From: VRUE01 sp035698885
Lineage (GTDB): Bacteria; Actinomycetota; Thermoleophilia; Solirubrobacterales; 70-9
Direction of reading: 5' to 3'
NCBI GenBank assembly: GCA_035698885.1
Contig: DASSBJ010000027.1
Location: 1 to 31,664, forward strand
Length of the DNA stretch: 31,664 nt
Part shown: in pieces, positions 21,891-31,664 of the stretch
Layout of the letters: every line of letters begins with the position of its first letter
Numbering within the stretch: the first letter of the stretch is position 1
Position numbers and translations under genes: made by a program
Notes under the pieces: model-generated
Database searches by the model: none
Seen by the model: the letters and a program-made list of their open reading frames with translations, nothing else
What the model was told of the DNA's origin: nothing

Positions 21891-23041
21891 ACGCGGCCCT
21901 CGGCCTGGCGGCGCATTCTGGCGATCGCGTCGACCACCACCGCGGCCAGCAGGACCCCGCCGGTGACCATGAATTTGACCGAGGACTCGAACGCCAGCAG
22001 GTCCATGCCGTTGGAGATCGAGCCGATCACGATTGCGCCGAGCAGCGCCGACCAGACCGAGCCGCGGCCGCCGAAGAGGCTGGTGCCGGCGATCACCGGG
22101 CCGGCGATCGCGAGCAGCAGCAGGTCGCTGCCGCCGGAGCTCTGGTTGACCGCGAGCAGCCGCGAGGCGGCCATGATCCCGCCGACCGCGGCCATCGAGC
22201 TGCAGAGCGCGAAGGCGACGACGCGCATGCCGTCGACCCGGATGCCCGCCCGCCGCGCCGCCTCGGCGTTGCCGCCGACCGCGAACAGGTGGCGACCGAA
22301 GGTCGTGCGCGTGGTCAAGAGCTGGAAGCCGACGACGAAGCCGAGCAGGATCAGCACCGCCAGCGGCAGCCCGCGATCGGAGTTGAAGATCAGGATCGCG
22401 ACGATCGCCAGCGCGGCGAAGGCGGCGACGCGCAGGACGAGCAGGCCCAGCGGCTCGGCGCTGACGCCGGTGCTCTGCCGGCGCACGTAGCCACCGAGGG
22501 TGATGGCGGCGAAGACGCCGATCGCCGCCACGGCGACGATCCAGCCGACGGCGTCCGAGTAGAAGGTGTTGGCGAGGTTCGTGATGCTCGAGTTGGTCAG
22601 GTTGACCGTGCCGGTGTTGCCGAGCACCTGCAGCAGCGCACCCTGCCAGGCGAGCAGGCCGGCCAGGGTGACGACGAAGGAGGGGATGCGGAAGCGCGTG
22701 AAGAGCAGCCCCTGGGCGAGGCCGATCGCCGCGCCGGTGAGCACGCCGGCGAGGATCGCCAGCGCCGGGTCCCAGCCGTGCTGCACGTTCAGCACCGCCA
22801 TCGCCGCCGCCGCGAGGCCGCTGACCGCGCCGATCGAGAGGTCGATCTCACCGAGCAGCAGGGCGAGCACGACGCCGACCGAGATCAGGGCGACCGGGGT
22901 GATCTGGAGGAAGAGGTTGGTCAGGTTGGTCGCCGAGAGGAAGCGGTCGTTCTGCGACTGGAAGACGATCCAGATCAGCGCGATCGCGAAGACCACCCGC
23001 AGCGAGACCAGGTCGCCCTGCAGGAAGCGGCGCACGGTCAT
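21887..23041 (-). CDS. Sugar ABC transporter permease (XylH/RbsC type)
   Basis: A 384-residue membrane permease of the branched-chain/ribose-xylose transporter class, with about ten hydrophobic helices. The family signature is LLGEIDLSIGAVSGLAAAAMAVL near residue 62, then FVVTLAGLLAWQGALL and the EAA-like cytoplasmic loop RTTFGRHLFAVGGNAEAARRAGI with GTSLFGGRGSVWSALLGAIVIG. The length matches XylH. The ATG at 23041 overlaps the TGA of the ATPase gene (ATGA). It forms the channel of an importer with the lipoprotein at 23872 and the ATPase at 23038. Confidence 0.92.
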   Translation of the reverse strand: MTVRRFLQGDLVSLRVVFAIALIWIVFQSQNDRFLSATNLTNLFLQITPVALISVGVVLALLLGEIDLSIGAVSGLAAAAMAVLNVQHGWDPALAILAGVLTGAAIGLAQGLLFTRFRIPSFVVTLAGLLAWQGALLQVLGNTGTVNLTNSSITNLANTFYSDAVGWIVAVAAIGVFAAITLGGYVRRQSTGVSAEPLGLLVLRVAAFAALAIVAILIFNSDRGLPLAVLILLGFVVGFQLLTTRTTFGRHLFAVGGNAEAARRAGIRVDGMRVVAFALCSSMAAVGGIMAASRLLAVNQSSGGSDLLLLAIAGPVIAGTSLFGGRGSVWSALLGAIVIGSISNGMDLLAFESSVKFMVTGGVLLAAVVVDAIARMRRQAEGRV

Positions 23042-23811
23042 GCCGCTTCCCCGTTGCCGAACTCGGCGCCGGTGATCGCGCCGACGATCTGCTCCTCGGT
23101 GGTCTCGTCGGCGTCGAAGTCGCCCGCCCCGCGGCCCAGCCGCAGGACGAAGATCCGGTCGCAGACCTCGAAGACGTTGGCCAGGTTGTGGCTGACGACG
23201 ATCACCCCGAGGTCGCGCTCGCGCAGGCGCTTGATCAGGCCCAGTACCTGTTTGGTCTGCGGCACGCCGAGCGCCGCGGTCGGCTCGTCGAGCATCACGA
23301 GCTTGGGCTCGCCGAGCAGCGAGCGGGCAACCGCGACCTGCTGGCGCTGGCCGCCGGAGAGCGTGCCGACCTCCGAGCGCACGCTGGGGATCGTCACCGA
23401 GAGCTGCTCGAGCAGCTCGTGCGAGCGCCGCTCCATGCTCGTCTCGTCGAGCAGGCGCGCCAGGCGCCCCGGCCCGGCGGCGGTCACCTCCTGGCCGAGG
23501 AAGAGGTTGGCGACCACGTCGAGGTTGTCGCACAGCGCGAGGTCCTGATAGACCGTCGCGATGCCGAGCGCGGTGGCCGAGTTGGGGCCTTTGATCGAGA
23601 CCGGCCGCCCTTCGAAGGAGAACTCGCCGGCGTCGATCGAGTAGATCCCGGCGATCGCCTTGACCAGCGTCGACTTGCCGGCCCCGTTGTCGCCGACCAG
23701 GCCGACCACCTCGCCCGCGCCGACGGCGAAGTCGACGTCGTCGAGCGCCTGCACCGGGCCGAACCGCTTGCTGACCCCCTTCATCGAGAGGACCGCGCCG
23801 TTGTCGCTCAT
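23038..23811 (-). CDS. Sugar ABC transporter ATP-binding protein, single domain
   Basis: A 257-residue ABC ATPase. Walker A is GDNGAGKST (40-48), the Q-loop is TVYQD (87-91), the signature is LSGGQRQ (151-157), Walker B is LVMLDEPTAALG (171-182) and the switch His208 is in VVSHN. It has one nucleotide-binding domain, unlike the two-domain XylG/RbsA; homodimers are expected, as in FrcA-type systems. It starts at ATG 23811. A GC-rich hairpin between it and the upstream lipoprotein gene may limit its expression relative to that gene. Confidence 0.92.
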   Translation of the reverse strand: MSDNGAVLSMKGVSKRFGPVQALDDVDFAVGAGEVVGLVGDNGAGKSTLVKAIAGIYSIDAGEFSFEGRPVSIKGPNSATALGIATVYQDLALCDNLDVVANLFLGQEVTAAGPGRLARLLDETSMERRSHELLEQLSVTIPSVRSEVGTLSGGQRQQVAVARSLLGEPKLVMLDEPTAALGVPQTKQVLGLIKRLRERDLGVIVVSHNLANVFEVCDRIFVLRLGRGAGDFDADETTEEQIVGAITGAEFGNGEAA

Positions 23812-23829
23812 CGCTCTCCCGTCACTGGG

Positions 23830-23858
23830 CGGGCGGGCCGCTCGGCGCGACCCGCCCG
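23830..23858 (-). promoter_or_regulatory. Intra-operon hairpin between lipoprotein and ATPase genes
   Basis: CGGGCGGG (23830-23837) pairs with CCCGCCCG (23851-23858) around a 13-base loop. It sits 13 bases past the lipoprotein stop and about 20 bases before the ATPase start. No T-tract follows. Such hairpins commonly protect the binding-protein mRNA or attenuate transcription. Confidence 0.5.
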
Positions 23859-23871
23859 GATCCGGTTCGGC

Positions 23872-24972
23872 CTATTCGATGCCCGCTTCTTCGCAGGCCT
23901 TCTTGTAGGCGGAGGTGCAGATTTCCGACGTCTTCCAGAATTCGTCGGCGACGATCGTGTCGTCGATGTTGTCTTTGGTCACGGCCACCGGTTCGAGCAG
24001 GACCGAGGGCACGTCTTCGGCTTCGTTGTTGACTTTGCCGTTGACCAGGCCGGAGGGGACCTTTTCGCCTTCGACCAGGGCGACGGCGATTTCGGCGGTC
24101 GCGTTGGCCTCCGGTTCGATCGCCTTGTAGACGGTCATGAACTGGCTGCCGGCGAGGATCCGCTGGATCGCTTCGAGTTCCGCGTCCTGGCCGGTGGTCG
24201 GCTTCGACGACGGTTCGATCCCGGCCGACTTCATCGCCGCGATCGCGCCGCCGGCGGTGCCGTCGTTGGCGGCGTAGGTCGCTTCGAACCCGTTCTTGCC
24301 GAGCGCCGTGATCGCCTGTTCCATCTCGCTCTGGGCCTTGTCGGGGCTCCAGTCCGGGGTGTCGTATTCCTTGGCGACCTTAACGCCTTCTTTGTCGAAG
24401 ACGCTGTGCGCGCCTTTCTTGAACAGGGTGGCGTTGTTGTCGGTGGGCGCGCCGTTGATCATCACGATCGGGCCGCTCGGGCTGCCTTCTTCCTTCAGTT
24501 TCTTCGACAGCGTTTCGCCCTGCAGTTCCCCGACTTTTTCGTTGTCGAAGGAGATGTAGTAATCGACCGGAGCGCCGAGGATCAGGCGGTCGTAGCTGAC
24601 CACCGGAACTTCCTGCTGCTGGGCTTTCTGCACCATCGCGCTGGCCGACGTCGCGTCGACGGCGTCCAGCACCATCACTTCGGCGCCCTGGGTCAGCGCG
24701 GCTTCGGCCTGCGACTGCTGCTGGGCGGCGTTCTGGTTGGCGTTGCTATAGATGATTTCGCAGTCTTCGCACAGTTCTTCGACCTTGGCTTCGAATTCGG
24801 GGCGGTCGTGCGCTTCGTAGCGACTGGTCTTCGACTCCGGCAGGAGCAGCGCGATCTTGCCGCCTCCGCCGCCGTTGCTGCCGCCGCAGCCGGCGGCGAC
24901 GACGGATGCCGCGACGAGGACCGCCAGCGCCAACAACATCAGTGGGAATCGACTAAAGGGTGAGTTGGACAT
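23872..24972 (-). CDS. Sugar ABC transporter substrate-binding lipoprotein (XylF/RbsB type)
   Basis: A 366-residue periplasmic-binding-fold lipoprotein. The signal peptide ends in the lipobox VVAAGCGG with the lipidated Cys29, followed by a Gly/Ser linker. The mature protein begins KIALLLPESKTSRYEAHDRP and has VMVLDAVDATSASAMVQKA, PVVSYDRLILGAPVDYYISFDN and ATYAANDGTAGGAIAAMKSAGI, typical of XylF. The ligand is probably xylose or another monosaccharide. Unlike its neighbours it uses almost only GAA for glutamate. It starts at ATG 24972 with a strong AAGGAGGAGG. It is the first gene of the transporter operon, 89 bases downstream of the uvrA stop. Confidence 0.93.
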   Translation of the reverse strand: MSNSPFSRFPLMLLALAVLVAASVVAAGCGGSNGGGGGKIALLLPESKTSRYEAHDRPEFEAKVEELCEDCEIIYSNANQNAAQQQSQAEAALTQGAEVMVLDAVDATSASAMVQKAQQQEVPVVSYDRLILGAPVDYYISFDNEKVGELQGETLSKKLKEEGSPSGPIVMINGAPTDNNATLFKKGAHSVFDKEGVKVAKEYDTPDWSPDKAQSEMEQAITALGKNGFEATYAANDGTAGGAIAAMKSAGIEPSSKPTTGQDAELEAIQRILAGSQFMTVYKAIEPEANATAEIAVALVEGEKVPSGLVNGKVNNEAEDVPSVLLEPVAVTKDNIDDTIVADEFWKTSEICTSAYKKACEEAGIE

Positions 24973-25061
24973 GAAACCTCCTCCTTGTTATGCCCCCGCC
25001 CTTACCCGCCAGCCGCGGTTTCAGTCAACCGTATCGCCCCGAAGCCCGCCGGAAAATGTGG
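24973..25061 (-). promoter_or_regulatory. Upstream region of the sugar transporter operon
   Basis: Read on the minus strand, this gap after uvrA holds TTGACT (a 5-of-6 match to the -35) followed 17 bases later by GTAAGG, a poor -10. Next come a GC-rich stretch and the very strong Shine-Dalgarno AAGGAGGAGG just before the lipoprotein ATG. A promoter here is likely, but the -10 is not convincing. No obvious repressor palindrome is seen. Confidence 0.35.
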
Positions 25062-27935
<2,874 letters not shown>

Positions 27936-27943
27936 TGCGGGTC

Positions 27944-27949
27944 ATTCTA
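27944..27949 (-). promoter_or_regulatory. -10 element of uvrA
   Basis: TAGAAT on the minus strand, a 5-of-6 match to the -10 consensus, ends eight bases before the GTG start of uvrA. Transcription would begin at or next to the start codon, which explains the lack of a Shine-Dalgarno. The LexA box lies directly upstream in the spacer. Confidence 0.6.
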
Positions 27950-27956
27950 GGCACCC

Positions 27957-27968
27957 GAACAGATGTTC
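27957..27968. promoter_or_regulatory. LexA-binding SOS box of uvrA
   Basis: GAACAGATGTTC is a perfect match to the Gram-positive/actinobacterial LexA operator GAAC-N4-GTTC. It lies in the -35/-10 spacer of the uvrA promoter, 22 bases before the start codon. LexA would repress uvrA until DNA damage. The mraY stop (28008) is about 40 bases away on the other side. Confidence 0.85.
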
Positions 27969-28007
27969 CCTCCGGGCCGCTTGCGCTCCGTGCGCCGGAA
28001 ACCCCGC

Positions 28008-28982
28008 TCAGCGGCCGATCGACTGCTGGTACAGGGTGAAGCCGATGCCCGAGCAGACGGCGGCGATGATCCAGAAGCGGAGCATGATCTTGGTCTCCGA
28101 CCAGGCCATCATCTCGAAGTGATGGTGCAGCGGGGCCATCAGGAGGACGCGGCGGCGGAAGGCCTTGAACGAGAAGACCTGGATCGCCACGGAGAGCGCC
28201 TCGATCACGAAGATGCCGCCGATGATGATCAGCAGGACCTCGGTCTGGGTCATCACCGCGAGGGCGCCGATCGCGCCGCCGAGGCCGAGCGAGCCGGTGT
28301 CGCCCATGAAGATCGAGGCCGGGAAGGCGTTGAACCAGAGGAAGCCGACGCAGGCGCCGACCAGGCAGGCCGAGAGCAGCGCCAGATCCTGCTGCTGGTT
28401 GGCGACGAAGGCGATCGCGGTGTAGGCGAGCAGGACGATCGCGCAGGAGCCGGCGGCGAGGCCGTCGAGGCCGTCGGTCAGGTTGACGCCGTTCGAGGTC
28501 CCGGCGATGACGAGGAAGACGAGCACGAAGTAGAGCACCGGGCCGAGGTCGAGGCTGGCGTCGCCGATGCGGAAGAAGAGCGTCGGTTCGAGCCCCACCT
28601 CGTGCCGCGCGACCCACCAGAGGGCGAGCGCCAGCAGCAGCTGCACGACCAGCTTCCAGCGCGCCGAGAGGCCGAGCGAGCGGCGTTTGACGATCTTCGT
28701 GAAGTCGTCGGCGAAGCCGAGCGCCGCGCAGCCGAGCGCGACGCCGAAGACCGCCAGGCTCTGCGGATCGCGGTTCGAGAGCACCAGGTATGGGACGACG
28801 ATCGCGGCGAAGACGATCAGGCCGCCCATCGTCGGCGTGCCGGCCTTGGCGTGGTGCTCCTGCGGCCCGTCCTCGCGGATGTGCTGGCCGAACTCCCTGA
28901 CCCGCAGGTACTCGATGAACTTCGGGCCGAGGAAGATGCAGATCAGCATCGCCGCCATCCCGGCGATCAGCACCTCACCCAT
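28008..28982 (-). CDS. mraY: Phospho-N-acetylmuramoyl-pentapeptide transferase MraY
   Basis: A 324-residue integral membrane enzyme with about ten helices that makes lipid I from UDP-MurNAc-pentapeptide and undecaprenyl phosphate. Family motifs are REDGPQEHHAKAGTPTMGG (about 37-55), GFADDFTKI with the paired Asp, TSNGVNLTDGLDGLAAG, NAFPASIFMGDTGSLGLG and the C-terminal APLHHHFE. The ATG at 28982 overlaps the murF stop by eight bases. It is followed not by murD but by the uvrA promoter. Confidence 0.96.
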   Translation of the reverse strand: MGEVLIAGMAAMLICIFLGPKFIEYLRVREFGQHIREDGPQEHHAKAGTPTMGGLIVFAAIVVPYLVLSNRDPQSLAVFGVALGCAALGFADDFTKIVKRRSLGLSARWKLVVQLLLALALWWVARHEVGLEPTLFFRIGDASLDLGPVLYFVLVFLVIAGTSNGVNLTDGLDGLAAGSCAIVLLAYTAIAFVANQQQDLALLSACLVGACVGFLWFNAFPASIFMGDTGSLGLGGAIGALAVMTQTEVLLIIIGGIFVIEALSVAIQVFSFKAFRRRVLLMAPLHHHFEMMAWSETKIMLRFWIIAAVCSGIGFTLYQQSIGR

Positions 28983-30348
28983 CGAGCAGCTCCCCGAGCG
29001 TCTCGGCGACCGCCTCGAGGCCGGCCGAGCGCGAGCCCTTGACGAGCACCGCGTCGCCGGGCTCGAGCTGGGCGGCGAGCAGCTCCGCCGCCTCGGCCGG
29101 GTCGGCCACCAGCTCGTCGGGGCCGTACTCGCGCGCCGGCTCGCCGACGCCGATCAGCACGTCGACCCCCGCGGCGCGGGCGTGGCCGCCGGCCTCGCGG
29201 TGAAAGGCAGCCGCGCCGCGACCGAGCTCGGCCATCTCACCGAGCACGGCGATGCGGCGCGCCCCCTCGATCGAGACGAGGTGGTCGAGCGCCGCGCGCA
29301 TCGAGAGCGGGTTCGCGTTGTAGCAGTCGTTGACCAGGACGATCCCTTCGCCAAGCTCGAGGCGCTCGCCCCGGAAGCGGGAGAATCCTATGTTCGCAGC
29401 GCGATCGGCCATCGCCTCGAGCGGCGCGCCGAGCGCGATGCCGGCGCCGATCGCCGCCAGGGCGTTGGTCAGGTTGTGGCGCTCGGCGAAGGGAAAGTGG
29501 AAGCGGACGGACCCCTCGGGCGTGGCGATCGTCGCCTCGGTGACACCGCCCTCGACGCGGCTCTCGACGGCCTCGACGTCGCCGCCGGGGCCGAAGCGGA
29601 GCAGCGCCGGCGCGTCGGCGAGGTGCGGCTCGAGCTCGCCGGCCTCGGAGGGGACGACGGCGACGCCGTCGGCGGGAAGCGCGGCGAGGATCTCGGCCTT
29701 GGCCGCGGCGATCGCCTCGACCGAGCCGAGCAGCTCGACGTGGACCGGGCCGACGTTGGTGATCACGGCGACGCGGGGCTCGGCGATCGCCGCCAGCTCG
29801 GCGATCTGCCCCGGGCCCCGCATCGCCATCTCCAGCACCAGCAGCTCGCTCTCAACGGGGGCTTCGAGCACGGTCAGTGGCAGGCCGATCTCGGTGTTGA
29901 GGTTCTCGCGATTGGCGTGCACGCGGCCCGGCAGCAGGGCGCGGGCGATGTCCTTCACCGAGGTCTTGCCGACCGAGCCCGTGATCCCGACCACGGGGGC
30001 GCCGATCTCGCCCAGCCAAGCCCGCGCCAGGTGCTGCAGGGCCCGCAGCGGGTCCTCGACCGCGAACACCCAGCCGTCCCCCGCGGCGCGTTCGTCTTTC
30101 GTCTCGCCCGGCGAAACGAACAGCGAACGGGCGGTGGTCGTGCCGACGACGACGCCCCAGGCGCCGGCCGCCAAGGCCGCCGGGGCGAACTCGCCGCCGT
30201 CGACCCGCTCCCCGCGCAGGCCGAAGAAGATGTCGCCCTCGCCGGCCTCGGCGGAGTCGATGACGGCGCGGAGCGGCGCGCCCGGCGCGCCGCGCGAGAC
30301 GATCTCGGCTCCGATCGCGGCGGCGATCCGCTCGGCGGGAAGGTTCAT
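28975..30348 (-). CDS. murF: UDP-N-acetylmuramoyl-tripeptide--D-alanyl-D-alanine ligase MurF
   Basis: A 457-residue Mur ligase that adds D-Ala-D-Ala to the UDP-MurNAc tripeptide. Domain 1 holds the substrate-binding VIDSAEAGEGDIFFGLRGERVDGGEF. The central ATPase domain has VVGITGSVGKTSVKD (P-loop), NREN, LVLEMAMRGPGQIAELA and ITNVGPVHVELLGS. The C-terminal domain has VLVNDCYNANPLSMRAAL and VLGEMAELG. ATG 30348 overlaps the murE TGA (ATGA), and its own stop overlaps mraY, so all three are coupled. Confidence 0.96.
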   Translation of the reverse strand: MNLPAERIAAAIGAEIVSRGAPGAPLRAVIDSAEAGEGDIFFGLRGERVDGGEFAPAALAAGAWGVVVGTTTARSLFVSPGETKDERAAGDGWVFAVEDPLRALQHLARAWLGEIGAPVVGITGSVGKTSVKDIARALLPGRVHANRENLNTEIGLPLTVLEAPVESELLVLEMAMRGPGQIAELAAIAEPRVAVITNVGPVHVELLGSVEAIAAAKAEILAALPADGVAVVPSEAGELEPHLADAPALLRFGPGGDVEAVESRVEGGVTEATIATPEGSVRFHFPFAERHNLTNALAAIGAGIALGAPLEAMADRAANIGFSRFRGERLELGEGIVLVNDCYNANPLSMRAALDHLVSIEGARRIAVLGEMAELGRGAAAFHREAGGHARAAGVDVLIGVGEPAREYGPDELVADPAEAAELLAAQLEPGDAVLVKGSRSAGLEAVAETLGELLDG

Positions 30349-31664
30349 GCCGACGCGGCCGCCGGCGGGCTTCCGTCGAGCAGCCTGCGCAGCTCCTCGC
30401 GGGCGACGTCACGGTCGTCGAAGGGGACCTTGCGGCCGTGCTCGAACTCCTGGCCCCGCTCGTGGCCCTTGCCGGCGATCACGACGGTGTCGCCGGCGCC
30501 GGCCGCCATGAACGCCCGCGCGATCGCGGCGCGGCGGTCGACCTCGACCTCAACCTCGCCGCCGCCCTCGGCGCCCGCCGCCACCTCGCTGACGATCGCC
30601 TCCGGGTCCTCGGAGCGCGGGTTGTCCGAGGTGACGATCGCCAGGTCGGAGAGCTCGGCCCCGGCCCGCCCCATCAGCGGCCGCTTGCCGCGGTCGCGGT
30701 CGCCGCCGGCCCCGAAGACGGCGATCACACGTCCCGCCGTTACAGCGCCCGCCGCGCGCAAGACGTTCTCCAGCGAGTCGGGCGTATGGGCGTAGTCGAC
30801 GAGAACCGAGAAGGGCTGGCCCTCGTCGATCGGCTCGAAGCGTCCGGGCGGCGGCGCGGCCTCCGCCAACCCGGCCGCCGCAACCTCGGCATCCACCCCC
30901 ATGGCGAGCGCCGCCGTCAGCGCCGCCAGCGCATTCGCCGCATTGAACTCGCCGACGAGCCGCGTCCGCACCCGCAACTCTCCGCCGATGGGCCTAAGAG
31001 AAGGCTCCGAGCCCGCTTTTCGGCCCGTCGAGCCCGGAGTCACGGTGAGCTCGGTGCCCGCGGCGCCGAGGCGGACCTCACCGGCAATCAGGTCCGCCTC
31101 GGCGCCGCCGGCCGAGAACGTCAGGCAGTCGAATTCCTCCGCCAACCGCCGCCCGTAGGGGTCGTCGACGTTGACGATCGCCGTCGTCGGCTCCATCTCG
31201 AACAGCAGGCGCTTCGAGCGGAAGTAGTCCTCCATGTCGGCGTGGAAGTCGAGGTGGTCCTGGGTCAGGTTCGTGAACAGGGCGACGTCGAAGTGGATCG
31301 CGTCGGCTCGGTGCAGCGCCAGCGCGTGCGAGGAGACCTCCATCGCGCAGGCCGCGTCGCCGCCGTCGCGCATGCGCCGCAACGTGCGCTGCAGGTCGAC
31401 CGCCTCCGGCGTCGTCCGCTCCACATCCTCGTCCACACCTCCCACGACCCGCTTGACCGTCCCCAGCAGCCCGCACCGCACGCCCGCCGCCTCGAGGATC
31501 TCCCGCAGCAGGAACGCCGTCGTCGTCTTCCCGTTGGTCCCCGTGATCCCGGCGACCCGCAGCGGATCCGTCGGATCGCCGAAGAACCGTGCGGCCATGG
31601 GCGCCATAGCCGCCCGCGCGTCGGCCACGACGACCTGCGGCACGCCCACCGAGAGCTCCCGCTC
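30345..31664 (-). CDS. murE: UDP-MurNAc-tripeptide synthetase MurE, 5' truncated by the window
   Basis: At least 439 residues of the third-step Mur ligase; the frame stays open to the window edge (ERELSVGVPQV), so the N-terminal domain start lies outside. The GTG at 31649 is internal. Visible motifs are VAGITGTNGKTTTAFLL (P-loop), MEVSSHALALHR, FTNLTQDHLDFH, VDYAHTPDSLENVL, FGAGGDRDRGKRPLM and DNPRSEDP. The DNPR sequence is the signature of meso-diaminopimelate-adding enzymes as opposed to lysine-adding ones. It overlaps murF by four bases. Confidence 0.95.
   Translation of the reverse strand, partial: ERELSVGVPQVVVADARAAMAPMAARFFGDPTDPLRVAGITGTNGKTTTAFLLREILEAAGVRCGLLGTVKRVVGGVDEDVERTTPEAVDLQRTLRRMRDGGDAACAMEVSSHALALHRADAIHFDVALFTNLTQDHLDFHADMEDYFRSKRLLFEMEPTTAIVNVDDPYGRRLAEEFDCLTFSAGGAEADLIAGEVRLGAAGTELTVTPGSTGRKAGSEPSLRPIGGELRVRTRLVGEFNAANALAALTAALAMGVDAEVAAAGLAEAAPPPGRFEPIDEGQPFSVLVDYAHTPDSLENVLRAAGAVTAGRVIAVFGAGGDRDRGKRPLMGRAGAELSDLAIVTSDNPRSEDPEAIVSEVAAGAEGGGEVEVEVDRRAAIARAFMAAGAGDTVVIAGKGHERGQEFEHGRKVPFDDRDVAREELRRLLDGSPPAAASA

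Overview
This is a very GC-rich actinobacterial window. The gene order, many GTG/TTG starts, probable leaderless genes, a meso-diaminopimelate-type MurE and a K+-independent H+-pyrophosphatase suggest a soil actinobacterium of the Thermoleophilia (Solirubrobacterales-like) type. That placement is an inference from gene content; no rRNA or other phylogenetic marker was compared. Almost everything is on the minus strand. The plus-strand genes are a truncated O-methyltransferase at the left edge, an AbiEi/DUF559-type gene and a ROK sugar kinase.

Layout. 1-850: end of an O-methyltransferase gene, then about 280 bases with competing hairpins and a tRNA T-arm-like relic. 851-8460: a tightly packed minus-strand operon, read from 8460 downwards: FMN-dependent 2-hydroxyacid oxidase, APC permease with a C-terminal USP-like domain, two-helix membrane protein, second APC-USP permease, two tandem TrkA/RCK proteins and an FAD-dependent reductase. 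The permease plus RCK combination points to cation (perhaps K+) transport. The second permease starts inside the loop of a perfect 21-bp G/C inverted repeat.

8498-9914 is an accessory island. A single AbiEi-N/DUF559 endonuclease-like gene begins inside one long palindrome and ends inside a related one, followed by a decayed fragment of a secreted-protein domain and a hairpin. 9945-13958 holds hppA, a YbdK-type carboxylate-amine ligase and the redox repressor Rex. 13930-18049 holds a thioredoxin-fold protein and the t6A modification genes tsaD, tsaB and tsaE, with rimI, a small Cys-rich secreted protein and a family 4 uracil-DNA glycosylase. 18068-20273 is a translationally coupled panC-panD-panB operon for pantothenate synthesis.

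20325-24972 holds a hexapeptide acyltransferase divergent from a ROK kinase, then a minus-strand sugar ABC transporter (lipoprotein, ATPase, permease). 25062-27935 is uvrA, preceded by a textbook LexA box. 28008-31664 is a murE-murF-mraY block of the cell-wall cluster, with murE cut by the window edge. The most unusual items are the palindrome-bracketed endonuclease-like gene and the start-codon hairpin of the second permease.
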